Positions 7,600-16,810 of a stretch of DNA of 37,270 nt are shown here, piece after piece (the stretch's first letter is position 1; each line of letters starts with the position of its first letter). Source of the DNA: Pseudobacteriovorax antillogorgiicola (lineage in GTDB: Bacteria > Bdellovibrionota_B > Oligoflexia > Oligoflexales > RGVZ01); contig CAMDHM010000030.1 of the NCBI GenBank assembly GCA_945898195.1, forward strand, positions 1 to 37,270, given 5' to 3'. Under the pieces are notes generated by a model. It saw only the letters and a list, made by a program, of their open reading frames with translations. It did no database searches and had not been told where the DNA came from. A program made the position numbers and the translations under genes.

Positions 7600-8987
7600 G
7601 ACGTTTTCTCCGGAAGTGGTGCGCGGAGTTTTACGATGAAGGATCCGAAACCATCGGTCTGGTCAGGATTGCCCCCGTAAATCAGCAGAACGTTGTCGCG
7701 GGTGACATAGCGCTTGAAGTAATCAGGCAAGCGAACGACCGGTGAAATCAATTCGACACTGCTTCCAAATTCCTTTAACGCCCAATCAAGTTGGGCAGAA
7801 GTTTCTTCCGGTTCAAAAGAGCAGACCGAAAAAATCAACTCGCCGCCGATTCGTAATTGACGAAGGGCGTGGGTGATCAACCGCCTTTGAAGTTCTGCCA
7901 TCGCAGGGATGATGCGTTCGTTTTTTTGCCACTTGCTCTCGGGATGACGTTTGATCACACCGAGACCCGAGCATGGGGCATCCAGCAAAACTTTGTCAGC
8001 AGGCACGGGTGATGTCCACTCAAGAAAATCGGCGTGATGCCACTCAATCCGGGCATCAGGCAAGGTCGGATGCCCAAGGCGTTCCATGGTCTCTTGGGCA
8101 CGGCGCAGCTGAGATTCATTCTTTTCAACGCCGATCAGCCTTGCGCCGCCGCCGCTTAATTCAAAAAGATGTGAGAATTTTCCGCCGGGGCCGCAGGCGG
8201 CATCGATGATCACTTCATTTGGCTTTGGCTCGACAAGATGCGCAATGAGTTGGGATGCTTCGTCTTGAATCGTGTACCAACCCGCTGCAAAAAGAGTGTC
8301 GGAATCGGTGTCCGGGGCTTCTTTGCAATGCAGCGCCCCACGCAAGTTACAGCGATCCGAGTGGGTTTTTTCTTGGCGCAGTAATTCCGCCTGAAAAAGA
8401 TGCGCCTCGTTGATAGGCGTCTTGATCGTATTGATTCGGATTGTATAGGGTGGCGGCAGGTTCATTGCCGGCAGCATCGTTTCCAGGCGTTCAAGGCGGA
8501 ATTGCCTCATCCAGCGCTCGATCATCCAGCGGGGAAAGGAAAATTGCAGGGCAAGATAATCAATTGGCTGGCGCGTCTTGTCTGGCTTCGCAAAATATTC
8601 AGCGCGTCGGGCAATCTGCCGCAAGATACCATTCACAAAAGGCACGGCATTCGCCTGACCCTTAGAACGGACGTATTCAACGCTTTCGTTTACCGCAGCC
8701 CGTTCAGGAACGCGGTCCATGTAGAAAATCTGATACGTTCCGAGCACAAGCGCAGCACGCACTTCCGGGCTCGTTTGGTCTAAATTACGCGAGGAAATAT
8801 TTTGTAGGATCCAATAGATTTTTGAATACCAGCGCAAACTTCCGTAGAGAAGTTCTTTGACCAGATTTCGGTCAAGACGCCGCATCCCTTCACCTGGTCC
8901 GCCGGCAGCAAACGCAGCCTCTAAAAGATCTTCAGGACGTTCTTTTGAATTGTGCGGATTAGGCACCTTGGGGTCACGAAAATTCAT
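7596..8987 (-). CDS. rsmB: 16S rRNA (cytosine-5)-methyltransferase RsmB
   Basis: This enzyme methylates C967 of 16S rRNA (E. coli numbering) using S-adenosylmethionine. From the ATG at 8987 it has 463 residues, near the family norm. An N-terminal NusB-like RNA-binding domain (LLYGSLRWYSKIYWIL, AALVLGTYQIFYMDRVPERA) is followed by the catalytic domain: SAM motif IIDAACGPGGKFSHL, the PC motif in LLDAPCSGLGVIKRHP, and the catalytic Cys motif FSVCSFEPEE. The open frame extends upstream into thyX but the extra 98 residues are not RsmB-like; the chosen start begins at the correct domain with GAGG just ahead. Its stop overlaps the next gene's ATG. It is probably co-transcribed with mnmG and thyX. 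Confidence 0.93.
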   Translation of the reverse strand: MNFRDPKVPNPHNSKERPEDLLEAAFAAGGPGEGMRRLDRNLVKELLYGSLRWYSKIYWILQNISSRNLDQTSPEVRAALVLGTYQIFYMDRVPERAAVNESVEYVRSKGQANAVPFVNGILRQIARRAEYFAKPDKTRQPIDYLALQFSFPRWMIERWMRQFRLERLETMLPAMNLPPPYTIRINTIKTPINEAHLFQAELLRQEKTHSDRCNLRGALHCKEAPDTDSDTLFAAGWYTIQDEASQLIAHLVEPKPNEVIIDAACGPGGKFSHLFELSGGGARLIGVEKNESQLRRAQETMERLGHPTLPDARIEWHHADFLEWTSPVPADKVLLDAPCSGLGVIKRHPESKWQKNERIIPAMAELQRRLITHALRQLRIGGELIFSVCSFEPEETSAQLDWALKEFGSSVELISPVVRLPDYFKRYVTRDNVLLIYGGNPDQTDGFGSFIVKLRAPLPEKTS

Positions 8988-9067
8988 GACCCTCACGAAC
9001 GTGTCGTAAGAAATTACTCTGGCAAGGGTTACATGATGAGCCACGGTCAGGGCACCTCTAACCCTAA

Positions 9068-9811
9068 TTATGCCACAACATCTCCCAAAAGTGCGGCGAC
9101 AGATGCAGGTGCCAAAGGTTTGACCAAAGAATGCATCGCTTGGGCAAGTTTGCGAATTTCCAACTGGGCCCCATCGTGGTCGCGCAATTTGATGAAATTC
9201 ACCACGGCCTCTAAGGAGGCGGTCCATGTCAGGGTGTTCATGAAGCCAACGGGCAACACAAAGCGAGCCTGCTCCTTGCAAACGCCAAGGGCCAGTAGCT
9301 CCTCGTAAGCCTTATAGGACTCTCGGATGGTCCGATCATAGACGTCCTTTGCCTTTTGGTTGTCATCCACCAGGGAATCGGCAACGGAAGCCTGTTTGTT
9401 GGACTTGTGCTGCTTACGGAATTTACTGATCTGATGGAATTCGTTTGGAAACTCGACATAGCGTCCTGAGATTTCGTTCCATACTGTGGCGGCCTCGCGG
9501 AATTCGCCGCTGGAGAAGGCACAGCCGACTTGATGCTTGTAAAGTTGGCGACAGACCACCTCTGACGTATGGATGACAAACGTCAGTTGTAGGTGGCGAA
9601 ACGGGCTCATGTGCTTATGTTGCGCCAGGTAGCGGATCAGTTTGATGTCGCCGTCGTCCATTTCGGTTTTGCGTTTGCCAAAGGAAACCCGAGCCGCGTT
9701 GACCACGGCCAAATCACCGGCGCCCATGAAGTCCACGAGTTCGATGTAGCCGTCATCGACATCGATTCGTTTTGTGGCTGCGTGTTTGTCTGATTGGATG
9801 TTGGAATGCAT
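9068..9811 (-). CDS. thyX: Flavin-dependent thymidylate synthase ThyX (variant signature)
   Basis: ThyX makes dTMP from dUMP using methylene-tetrahydrofolate, FAD and NADPH, acting as a cytosolic homotetramer. The 247-residue protein shows the family core: AARVSFGK, LAQHKHMSPFRHLQLTF, NEISGRYVEF, and the C-terminal FVLPVGFMNTLTWTASL with NFIKLRDHDGAQLEIRKLA. The signature usually reads RHR-x7-S; here it is KHQ at residues 92-94, then a longer spacer before NEISGRY (112-118), an insertion of about 13 residues. The remaining motifs are well kept, so activity is plausible. A G-rich ribosome site precedes the ATG at 9811. It lies 45 bases after mnmG and 80 bases before rsmB, probably in one operon. 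Confidence 0.9.
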   Translation of the reverse strand: MHSNIQSDKHAATKRIDVDDGYIELVDFMGAGDLAVVNAARVSFGKRKTEMDDGDIKLIRYLAQHKHMSPFRHLQLTFVIHTSEVVCRQLYKHQVGCAFSSGEFREAATVWNEISGRYVEFPNEFHQISKFRKQHKSNKQASVADSLVDDNQKAKDVYDRTIRESYKAYEELLALGVCKEQARFVLPVGFMNTLTWTASLEAVVNFIKLRDHDGAQLEIRKLAQAMHSLVKPLAPASVAALLGDVVA

Positions 9812-9856
9812 AATTGGCCCCCCGCCGCATTTGGGAACAATATGGAGGATCGGGCC

Positions 9857-11734
9857 TTAGGCGCGCAAGTGATAATGAAGGGTTTGAATGGCGGCCGCCG
9901 TTACGCCGCTGATTCGCGACGCCTGGCCCAGGGTTTCAGGCTGAACCCGGATTAGCTTTTCCACCACCTCACGGCTCAGCCCAGGCAGGCTCTGATAGTC
10001 CAAGTTCCTGGGAATTTTGGCTCGATCAAGGCCTTCTGCATCTTGCATGAAGCGTCCTTCGCGGGCGATGTAGCCTTCGTATTTAATCTCGATGGTCGCC
10101 CGGCGCCGGATGGACCTGGGGAATTTTTCCAAAATGGGGACCGACGTCAGGACGTCGTCGACGGTGACCTCGGGGCGTTTGAGCAGGCTTTCAAGTTTGG
10201 TTCCCCGGTTATCTTTGGCGTCGTATAGGGTCTCGCTGATCCCGCAGTCGCCAAAGTTAGCCGTGCGCATGAACTGCAAGGCTTCTCGCAAGCCCGACTG
10301 GCGATCCGTAAATTTTGCGTAGTCTTCATGGTTTACAAGGCCAATTTGGCGGCCTTGATCCGTCAACCGGCTGTCGGCATTGTCTTCTCGTAGGTGCAGG
10401 CGGTGTTCCGCGCGCGAGGTGAAAACCCGGTAGGGCTCCGCCGTGCCCTTGGTAACCAGATCGTCAATCATAACGCCAATGTAGGCCTGGGTCCGCCCCA
10501 GGATAAAAGCTTCCTCGCCCCGAGTTTTTCGGGTTGCATTGATGCCGGCCATTAGCCCTTGTGCGGCAGCCTCTTCGTATCCAGTGGTGCCGTTGATTTG
10601 GCCAGCCAGAAACAGCCCTGAGCATTTTTTCGTCTCGAGGGAAGAAAATAGTTCGGTTGGATCGACGAAATCGTATTCGATCGCATAGCCAGGCCGGATT
10701 ATTTCAGCCCGTTCCAGACCCGGAACCGTTCGTACAAATTCGAGTTGGACGGGGAGGGGCATCGAGGTCGAGAGGCCGTTTGGGTAAACCTCGCACGTGT
10801 CATAGCCTTGCGGCTCAAGGAAAACATGGTGCGAGGTGCGGTCGCGGAATTTGACCACTTTATCTTCGATGCTGGGACAATAGCGCGGTCCGATGCCGGT
10901 AATTTCGCCGCTGTAGAGAGGAGATTCGCCGAGAAATTTTTGAATGACCGCATGGGTTTTTTCATTGGTGTGGGTCATGTAGCAAGGCATCAGACGTTGG
11001 GTGATGCGTTCGTTACTGAAGCTAAATGGGATGATGTCGTCGTCGGAATGTTGGGCGACGAGGCCCGACCAGTCGATGGTCCTCGCGTCGAGGCGTGGGG
11101 TGGTTCCAGTTTTTAGGCGGCCAACTCGGAAACCGGCGTCACGCAAGAATTTCGCAAGTCCAATTGCTGGTGCATCACCGGCGCGGCCCGCTGGAATTTT
11201 ATTTTTGCCAATATGGATCAGACCATTAAGGAATGTCCCGGTGGTGATAATCACGCAGGGTGCTTCAAAACGACCAAAAGTCTTCGTTTCGACGCCGGTG
11301 ACGCGCATCGCGCCATCGCCTTCGTTGGCACTGGTTTCGACGAGGAGCCCCTCGACGGAATCCTGGCGGATTGAAAGGTTTGGTGTGTTTTCCAAAACAT
11401 GTTTCATGTGGCGGCGGTATAGGTCCATGTCGGCCTGGGCACGGGAAGACCAGATTGCCGGGCCTTTTTTGCGGTTCAACACGCGAAATTGGATGCCGGT
11501 GGCATCGATCGCTTTGCCCATTTCCCCGCCGAGGGCGTCGATTTCTTTGACCAGATGGCCCTTGGCTGTTCCGCCGACGGCTGGGTTGCAGCTCATGGCT
11601 GCAATGCGTTCGACGCTTTGGGTGACCAGAAGGGCGCGTGCGCCAAGGCGTGCCGCGGCAAGTGCCGCTTCGCAACCGGCATGGCCTCCGCCGGCAATGA
11701 TCACGTCGAATTTTTCAGAGGAATACAGATTCAT
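9857..11734 (-). CDS. mnmG: tRNA uridine-5-carboxymethylaminomethyl modification enzyme MnmG (GidA)
   Basis: With MnmE, MnmG installs the (carboxymethyl)aminomethyl group at position 5 of wobble uridine 34 in several tRNAs, using FAD and NADH. The 625-residue length is normal. The FAD dinucleotide site is at the N-terminus ([20 protein letters not shown]), followed by [20 protein letters not shown] and [15 protein letters not shown]. Later come [37 protein letters not shown] and the C-terminal MnmE/tRNA-binding helical region ([24 protein letters not shown]). MnmE is not in the window. It is the first gene of the minus-strand run, divergent from leucine dehydrogenase. Confidence 0.97.
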   Translation of the reverse strand: MNLYSSEKFDVIIAGGGHAGCEAALAAARLGARALLVTQSVERIAAMSCNPAVGGTAKGHLVKEIDALGGEMGKAIDATGIQFRVLNRKKGPAIWSSRAQADMDLYRRHMKHVLENTPNLSIRQDSVEGLLVETSANEGDGAMRVTGVETKTFGRFEAPCVIITTGTFLNGLIHIGKNKIPAGRAGDAPAIGLAKFLRDAGFRVGRLKTGTTPRLDARTIDWSGLVAQHSDDDIIPFSFSNERITQRLMPCYMTHTNEKTHAVIQKFLGESPLYSGEITGIGPRYCPSIEDKVVKFRDRTSHHVFLEPQGYDTCEVYPNGLSTSMPLPVQLEFVRTVPGLERAEIIRPGYAIEYDFVDPTELFSSLETKKCSGLFLAGQINGTTGYEEAAAQGLMAGINATRKTRGEEAFILGRTQAYIGVMIDDLVTKGTAEPYRVFTSRAEHRLHLREDNADSRLTDQGRQIGLVNHEDYAKFTDRQSGLREALQFMRTANFGDCGISETLYDAKDNRGTKLESLLKRPEVTVDDVLTSVPILEKFPRSIRRRATIEIKYEGYIAREGRFMQDAEGLDRAKIPRNLDYQSLPGLSREVVEKLIRVQPETLGQASRISGVTAAAIQTLHYHLRA

Positions 11735-11940
11735 GATCGTGGGGTTCTATCGGACTTCAATCAGCGAATCAAGAAGTCCTTAATTGCCTCTTAAAAACTC
11801 GGCCTCCGCATGATTTCGATAAAGGATTTAAATACAATTTAGAGGCATCGATGTTCTTGAAAAAGTCCCGTGATCGCGGTACCTTCCGGTGCTTAAAGTC
11901 ATCTAATTATCCGAAATTCGGAGCAGAGAGGCCTGTCAAA

Positions 11941-13050
11941 ATGGGTACACGCAATTCCGGGATTTTTGAACTGGTTCAGTCGATGGGGCATGAACAGGTT
12001 GTTTTTTGCCACGACAAGGCGACCGGACTAAAGGCGATCATTGGCATTCATGACACAACGCTAGGGCCAGCTCTGGGCGGCACTCGTTTGTGGGATTATG
12101 CGAGTGACGAAGATGCATTAGTTGACGTGCTGCGCCTTTCGCACGGCATGACCTATAAGGCGGCTTGCGCTGGATTGAACTTAGGTGGTGGCAAGGCAGT
12201 CATCATTGGCGACGCCAAAAAGATCAAATCGGAAGCTATGTTTCGTGCTTTCGGCCGATTTGTGAATTCCTTGGGTGGGCGCTACATCACTGCCGAAGAC
12301 GTTAATATCAACGTCAACGACATGGAGCAGGTGGCTGCAGAAACTCAGTTCGTGACAGGTATTTCATCTCGTCCGGGTGGATCAGGCGATCCTTCGCCAG
12401 TGACGGCTTGGGGCGTTTATTCTGGCCTACGGGCTGCCGTAAAGCATCGTCTGGGCAAGGACAACTTGGCTGGCTTGAAAGTGTCGGTGCAGGGTATCGG
12501 CGCGGTTGGCAAGTACCTGTGTGGTTACCTGGCTAAAGATGGTGTGAAGTTGGTGGTCACCGATGTGGACCAATCTCGCATTGATTACGCCGTGAAAGAA
12601 TTTGGTGCCGTTGCCGTGCGTGACACGGAAATCTACGGTGTTGATGTGGATGTTTTTGCGCCGTGCGCCTTAGGCGCAATCTTGAATGATGAGACGATTC
12701 CAATGCTGAAGGCGAAGGTCATCGCCGGTGGTGCCAACAATCAATTGAAGGAAGAGCGTCACGGTGCGGCTCTTGTCGAACGCGGGATTCTCTACGCGCC
12801 AGATTATGTGATCAATGCCGGCGGTTTAATCAACGTTTACAATGAACTGATTGGTTACAACGGGGAAGTTGCCCGCAAGCAGGCTGGAAATATTTACCAG
12901 ACGCTGACGTCGGTTTTTGCTGATGCTGAAAAACGCGGTATCCCGACCGGCAAGGCTTCTGATCTGTTTGCGGAACGTCGGATTTCTTCGGTACGCGGCG
13001 TTGCGGGACTTCGCAATACGATCACCAATCAGCCGTGGTCGAAGATTTAG
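11941..13050 (+). CDS. Leucine dehydrogenase (Glu/Leu/Phe/Val dehydrogenase family)
   Basis: The NAD-dependent enzyme oxidatively deaminates branched-chain L-amino acids, chiefly leucine, to 2-oxo acids. The 369-residue protein has the substrate-domain motifs GPALGGTRLW, MTYKAACAGLNLGGGKAVI (containing the two active-site lysines) and TAEDVN. The Rossmann domain has VSVQGIGAVGKYLCGYL, followed by DVDVFAPCALGAILND, AGGANNQL and YAPDYVINAGGLINVYNEL. The ATG at 11941 is used because GAGAGG lies nine bases upstream and the family starts there; the frame's first ATG at 11851 would add 30 atypical residues. It is monocistronic and ends three bases from the convergent COG3014-like gene. Valine or phenylalanine dehydrogenase are alternatives. 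Confidence 0.92.
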   Translation: MGTRNSGIFELVQSMGHEQVVFCHDKATGLKAIIGIHDTTLGPALGGTRLWDYASDEDALVDVLRLSHGMTYKAACAGLNLGGGKAVIIGDAKKIKSEAMFRAFGRFVNSLGGRYITAEDVNINVNDMEQVAAETQFVTGISSRPGGSGDPSPVTAWGVYSGLRAAVKHRLGKDNLAGLKVSVQGIGAVGKYLCGYLAKDGVKLVVTDVDQSRIDYAVKEFGAVAVRDTEIYGVDVDVFAPCALGAILNDETIPMLKAKVIAGGANNQLKEERHGAALVERGILYAPDYVINAGGLINVYNELIGYNGEVARKQAGNIYQTLTSVFADAEKRGIPTGKASDLFAERRISSVRGVAGLRNTITNQPWSKI

Positions 13051-13053
13051 AAT

Positions 13054-14400
13054 TTAAGTTTTTAATTTTGGTTTGAATTTTAGCATATCGGTCGCCCGGA
13101 TGAGCTTCAGCTCGCCCGGGCGTAGTTCTATCTCCATGGGTGTTTCGCGGCCTGCCGTTTTGATGGTGATCCGATGCTTTCCGGCGGGAAGCCAAACACG
13201 GCTGGTTAGAAAACGCCCTGGCAGCAAAGTCCAACCGCGGGTGTCGGCGGTTTCCGTTGCTGCGGTGAAGATGTTGGCGATCAACGCTGCACCGTCACCA
13301 AATTTTCTTCTAGTTCCCTCAATGAGCGCTCCTTTGATGAAGGCCCTGGTGATGCCCTTTGCGATAATCCTGGCCTTCTTGTCGTCCAGGCATTGGGCAC
13401 CGATGGCATCCATGTTGGCACCGGTAGATGCAGGATGCCAATGATTTGAAACGTCAATGCCGGTTGGTCCGAAACCTTGGTAGTGATAGCGGATTGTTGG
13501 AAATGACAAACGCACGATTTGCCTGCCTGTCCCAATCATGGTGCTGACGGACTCCTTGGGTGAAATCTGGCCGATCTCGTGGATGACTGCGATTTGGGCA
13601 ACATTTCCCGGAGTTTTAGCGATGTTGGTGTCGGCGGCAGTCACTTCTGATGGATGAGATTTCTTTAGAGCCGGAATCTTATCGTTGCGTCGGCGTTCCA
13701 ACAGCAAGCGATAGTAGGCTTCAAGTAATCCGCCCGGGCGCGAGCTGTCGCTGAACTTTTTGAAATTTGAGTCGTAAAGCGATATGGCCTTGCCGTACTC
13801 AACAATGGCGTTGTCATCGTCGCCGCGGGCCTCGTGAATCATTCCTGCCAAATAACGTGCAAAAGCATCCTCGCTGTAGCCGCCTCCGTCTTTGTCACTG
13901 TCATAAGTTCCATTAATCTCGGCTAATTTGGAGTTAATTTTACGCGCGGCAACTTGTGCATTGGACAGGTCACCATCTTCAATGAAGGACAGCGCAAGCA
14001 TAGTTTGAATCGCAACTCGCTCATAATCTTCGCCGGAATAGTCGCCGACGTCATCGCTGACCACGAAGCTCGCGGCAGATTTGCTAATGCTTACGGTATA
14101 AAGCTTGTCAGAGATCTGGTCGGACTTCAGGAGTTCGTTACGGCTCTTGGTGGCCTCACCCATGCGGTCCAGGATCATCGACCGTTCAAGGTGATAAAGC
14201 AGTGTGCTGCTGGAACTGGTCTTGAGGGACGAACGATCGATATTTCCAAGTGCAGCTGCGTAGTCGCCTTGGACGAATTCGGAACGAATTCCCCGTGTTT
14301 CATCGGTGTAAGAGGCACACCCAGAAACTCCAGCAGCCGAAATGGCAGCAACGGCCCACATGGCGTAAAAGCTGTGGGCCGTTGCTGAAAGCACAGTCAC
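13054..14400 (-). CDS. COG3014-like lipoprotein, partner of LpoB
   Basis: A protein of about 448 residues with a lipobox (AAGVSGC) and a TPR-like middle: YERVAIQTMLALSFIEDGDL, DAFARYLAGMIHEARGDDDN and AIVEYGKAISLYDS resemble helix pairs. The C-terminal part is beta-rich (GRFLTSRVWLPAGKHRITIK). This matches, from memory, the COG3014 group, often found beside LpoB-like lipoproteins. It probably sits on the outer membrane and assists cell-wall synthesis or assembly. The start is uncertain: a GTG at 14400 overlaps the lpoB stop (GTGA) and suits translational coupling; an ATG at 14361 gives a very short signal; a GTG at 14454 overlaps lpoB by 58 bases. Its stop is three bases from that of leucine dehydrogenase. 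Confidence 0.65.
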   Translation of the reverse strand: MTVLSATAHSFYAMWAVAAISAAGVSGCASYTDETRGIRSEFVQGDYAAALGNIDRSSLKTSSSSTLLYHLERSMILDRMGEATKSRNELLKSDQISDKLYTVSISKSAASFVVSDDVGDYSGEDYERVAIQTMLALSFIEDGDLSNAQVAARKINSKLAEINGTYDSDKDGGGYSEDAFARYLAGMIHEARGDDDNAIVEYGKAISLYDSNFKKFSDSSRPGGLLEAYYRLLLERRRNDKIPALKKSHPSEVTAADTNIAKTPGNVAQIAVIHEIGQISPKESVSTMIGTGRQIVRLSFPTIRYHYQGFGPTGIDVSNHWHPASTGANMDAIGAQCLDDKKARIIAKGITRAFIKGALIEGTRRKFGDGAALIANIFTAATETADTRGWTLLPGRFLTSRVWLPAGKHRITIKTAGRETPMEIELRPGELKLIRATDMLKFKPKLKT

Positions 14401-15026
14401 AGACCAAAACTCGATTTTTTGAATGCCTTTTTGATCTCTTTTTTGCCAGTCCACTCAATTTCGCCGGTCTCAATGTTGGTCAAGCGCATGGTGGTCATAT
14501 AAAAAACAGTCTTCTCGCCGCCGCCGTCCTTGGAGTGATTGGAAGACGCGATGGAGCCCTCTAGCATGAAATCAGCGCCAACGTGGTTGCCCGTTTTTTT
14601 CGCAGAGGCCTGGGACACGGCACCGCTATTCTGAAACTTGAGCTCGTCCAGCAGTCGCTTACGGACAGCAACGTCGCCGACGAAACGAACTTTGCGAGAG
14701 TTAATCAGCTCATCCTGCACGTAGTCCGTCAGAGCCTTGCTATCGATGACTTCTTCGGTGCGGTTTTCAATTTGGTCAACCAGCACGACGGGAGCTTTGC
14801 CGCCATGCTTACCTTTATAATCTTTAAGCCATGGGCGTGCCAGAACCTGATCAACTAAGAATGATGCCGTTTTTTTCAAGTCGGTCTCGCTCCAGCGGTC
14901 ATCGAGGATCTCTGCCTTGTCCGGATCGGTGTATTCGGCTTTGGTAGTGGTGCAGGAGGAATTCGCAAGTGCGGTGATCAAGGTAATGCCGAGGATTGGT
15001 GTGAAGGCAACGATACGCAATTTCAT
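14397..15026 (-). CDS. lpoB: LpoB-like lipoprotein (penicillin-binding-protein activator family)
   Basis: The protein of 209 residues matches the LpoB family (PF13036), outer-membrane lipoproteins that activate bifunctional penicillin-binding proteins in enterobacteria. Visible family features are WSETDLKKTASFLVDQVLA, VVLVDQIENRTEEVIDSKAL, TDYVQDELINSRKVRFVGD, GADFMLEGSIAS and the end RLTNIETGEIEWTGKKEIKK. The signal peptide ends in a weak lipobox (NSSC). The ATG at 15026 has a strong AGGGAGG nine bases upstream; the longer frame from 15080 is unnecessary. The COG3014-like gene follows with overlapping stop and start. Family membership is solid; a PBP1b-activating role is inferred. Confidence 0.82.
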   Translation of the reverse strand: MKLRIVAFTPILGITLITALANSSCTTTKAEYTDPDKAEILDDRWSETDLKKTASFLVDQVLARPWLKDYKGKHGGKAPVVLVDQIENRTEEVIDSKALTDYVQDELINSRKVRFVGDVAVRKRLLDELKFQNSGAVSQASAKKTGNHVGADFMLEGSIASSNHSKDGGGEKTVFYMTTMRLTNIETGEIEWTGKKEIKKAFKKSSFGL

Positions 15027-15190
15027 CAATGATTCCTCCCTAAGGGGTGTGTAGTCGTTCAGCAGGGTGTCTATTTCCATGCATTGTAGGATAGCACAAT
15101 GTTTTTAGAAAACGATCGATCACGATCAACGAAAGGTATGTTAAAATATCGGCTGAGTCCAATCGAGACACCGTGCCGGAGGAAGAGTCC

Positions 15191-15802
15191 ATGGCCTTGG
15201 GTAACTTTGGCAAAAAAAACTTTTTGGTTTACATCGCCATGGCCAGTGGTGTTGCTGTAAATTTTGCGCCTGCTGCGTTTGCGCGCAATATTTTTCTGAA
15301 CGGAGTTGATGTTTCCAGCTCCCGCAGCCAAGAGCTGCGCAACGTTCAGGTCCGGATAAATGAAAAGGGCGACATTTTCATTTCTGCGCCACATTATCAG
15401 GTCACGGAAGAGGACTTTTTTACCCCATTAAGTCGGTTGGCAGCGCCTCAAGCAGCTCAAAACTCTGCGACGCCTGGATTGGCTGTTGCATCTGCCACTG
15501 ATCCGGCCAAAGAGGTGGTTCAGGAGCCGAGCAAAGATGTGATTAAAGATGTGATTAAAGAGCCGAGCAAAGAGCCACTAAAAGCTGGGGCGCCGACGCA
15601 TGCGTCCGCAAATCCTGGCACGAAGGCGGAAAATCAGGCTCCGGGTTCATTCGCAAGTTCCAATATCGGAGTCGGCAAATCTGGTCCTGAGTCTATGCCC
15701 CCCGTATTGCAGGCGACGCCGCCCGCCTCAACCAGCACACCAGTGGCTCCCGCTAGCGGCGAAGGCGCCGCCGCGCGAGCGCCGGCGCCGAAGGCACCTT
15801 GA
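15191..15802 (+). CDS. Exported protein with a long low-complexity tail
   Basis: The 203-residue protein begins at the ATG at 15191 (GGAGGAAGAG just ahead) with a signal peptide whose likely cleavage follows FAPAAFA. A short folded segment follows (NIFLNGVDVSSSRSQELRNV, then a beta strand) that may be the functional part. From about residue 85 the sequence is Ala/Pro/Ser/Lys-rich and probably disordered, with DVIK repeated twice and EPSK repeated three times. I do not recognise the family. Its stop touches the start of the YggS-type gene, so it is probably the first gene of the 15.2-19.2 kb run. Confidence 0.6.
   Translation: MALGNFGKKNFLVYIAMASGVAVNFAPAAFARNIFLNGVDVSSSRSQELRNVQVRINEKGDIFISAPHYQVTEEDFFTPLSRLAAPQAAQNSATPGLAVASATDPAKEVVQEPSKDVIKDVIKEPSKEPLKAGAPTHASANPGTKAENQAPGSFASSNIGVGKSGPESMPPVLQATPPASTSTPVAPASGEGAAARAPAPKAP
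15524..15574 (+). repeat. Intragenic tandem and direct repeats
   Basis: Within the exported-protein gene a 12-base unit (GATGTGATTAAA) is repeated perfectly in tandem at 15536-15547 and 15548-15559. It is flanked by two copies of GAGCCGAGCAAAGA at 15524-15537 and 15561-15574. The length of the disordered tail could vary here through replication slippage in units of four codons. Confidence 0.7.
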
Positions 15803-15813
15803 TACAGGTCCCA

Positions 15814-16488
15814 ATGAATTCACAAGACGCATTTGAGGCAATTCGAAGTGAGATCCAAAGGATCCGCCCAGGATGCCGTTTGCTTGCCGTCAGCAAAGGC
15901 CAAACTCCAGACAAAATTAGAGCCCTCTATGAGCGGGGACAGAGGGAGTTTGGTGAGAATTACCTTCAGGAGTTAGAGGTAAAAGCGGCAGCTCTGGCGG
16001 ATTTGACGGATCTCCATTGGGTTTTTATCGGACAACTCCAGTCCAATAAAATTCAGCGGATCGTGGCGGTGGCTGACGAAATCCAGACGGCAGCGAGCGA
16101 AAAGCATCTGCGGTACATCGATCGCTGGGCGCGGGACGCGGGTAAAGCAAGGTATCCGGTTTTCCTCGAAGTAAATGCCGGGCAAGAGGGCACTAAAGCT
16201 GGTGTGGAACCGACGGGAGTTCCTGCTCTTGCGGAGCTTGCGGGGGCTATGACAGGAATTTCCCTTCTTGGCGTTATGGCGATACCGCCGGCTGATATTC
16301 GGGACGAGCTTTATGTTCTTTCTGGAACGCCCCCACCGAAATTATTTCTTTCACTGAGGTTGCTTGCAGACGCTGTTGGGATGGGTAAACTGTCGCTGGG
16401 AATGAGTGCTGATTACCGAACAGCACTTGCCGCAGGCACCGATTGTGTGCGGATCGGGCGTTCACTGTTTGGCGAGCGTGTGGACTGA
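15814..16488 (+). CDS. YggS/PROSC-family pyridoxal-phosphate-binding protein
   Basis: This family binds pyridoxal 5'-phosphate in an alanine-racemase-like TIM barrel and maintains B6 and amino-acid homeostasis; no enzymatic activity is established. The PLP lysine lies in LLAVSKGQ, followed by FGENYLQELEVKAA, LHWVFIGQLQSNKIQ, the EVNAG region and the phosphate-binding end SLGMSADYRTALAAG with VRIGRSLFG. The length of 224 residues is normal. The ATG at 15814 is used; a TTG at 15799 overlapping the previous stop is possible. yggS and yggT are adjacent here, as they are in many bacteria. Confidence 0.93.
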   Translation: MNSQDAFEAIRSEIQRIRPGCRLLAVSKGQTPDKIRALYERGQREFGENYLQELEVKAAALADLTDLHWVFIGQLQSNKIQRIVAVADEIQTAASEKHLRYIDRWARDAGKARYPVFLEVNAGQEGTKAGVEPTGVPALAELAGAMTGISLLGVMAIPPADIRDELYVLSGTPPPKLFLSLRLLADAVGMGKLSLGMSADYRTALAAGTDCVRIGRSLFGERVD

Positions 16489-16515
16489 TTTTTTTAAAAT
16501 AAGAGGAGCTCCATA

Positions 16516-16806
16516 ATGAGCGAATTAATTTTGTCTGGCTTTGGTCACGTTTTGAATATGATCCTAAATGTGTTGCAGATGTTGGTTTTTGTTTCCGTAT
16601 TCATTGGCTTGCTCGGGGCTGATCCTTCGAATCCGGTCGTGAGTTTTGTCGAACGCGCAACGGAGCCTGTTTACCGGCCGCTTCGTCAGTTTACCAGAAA
16701 TATTCCTGGTCCATTCGACTGGGCGCCATTCATTGTTTTGTTGATGATTGTTTTTGTTCAAAAGACTTTGGTAACCTGGTTACTCATGCGTGGTCCGGTG
16801 ATGTGA
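16516..16806 (+). CDS. YggT family integral membrane protein
   Basis: A 96-residue protein with two hydrophobic blocks (residues about 15-35 and 70-92) separated by a loop with the family core ATEPVYRPLRQFTRNIPG. It matches the YggT family (PF02325), small membrane proteins linked to osmotic tolerance and sometimes to cell-division placement. AGAGGAG lies directly before the ATG. It follows yggS by 27 bases, the usual arrangement of this pair. Confidence 0.88.
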   Translation: MSELILSGFGHVLNMILNVLQMLVFVSVFIGLLGADPSNPVVSFVERATEPVYRPLRQFTRNIPGPFDWAPFIVLLMIVFVQKTLVTWLLMRGPVM

Positions 16807-16810
16807 CTTT

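Noticed and set aside
8988..9281. N-terminal extension of RsmB (98 residues)
   Set aside because: It lies within thyX, has no NusB-like sequence and the ATG at 8987 begins the expected domain.
15071..15394. Minus-strand frame of 107 codons between lpoB and the exported-protein gene
   Set aside because: Mostly antisense to the exported-protein gene, with no ribosome site or recognisable domain.
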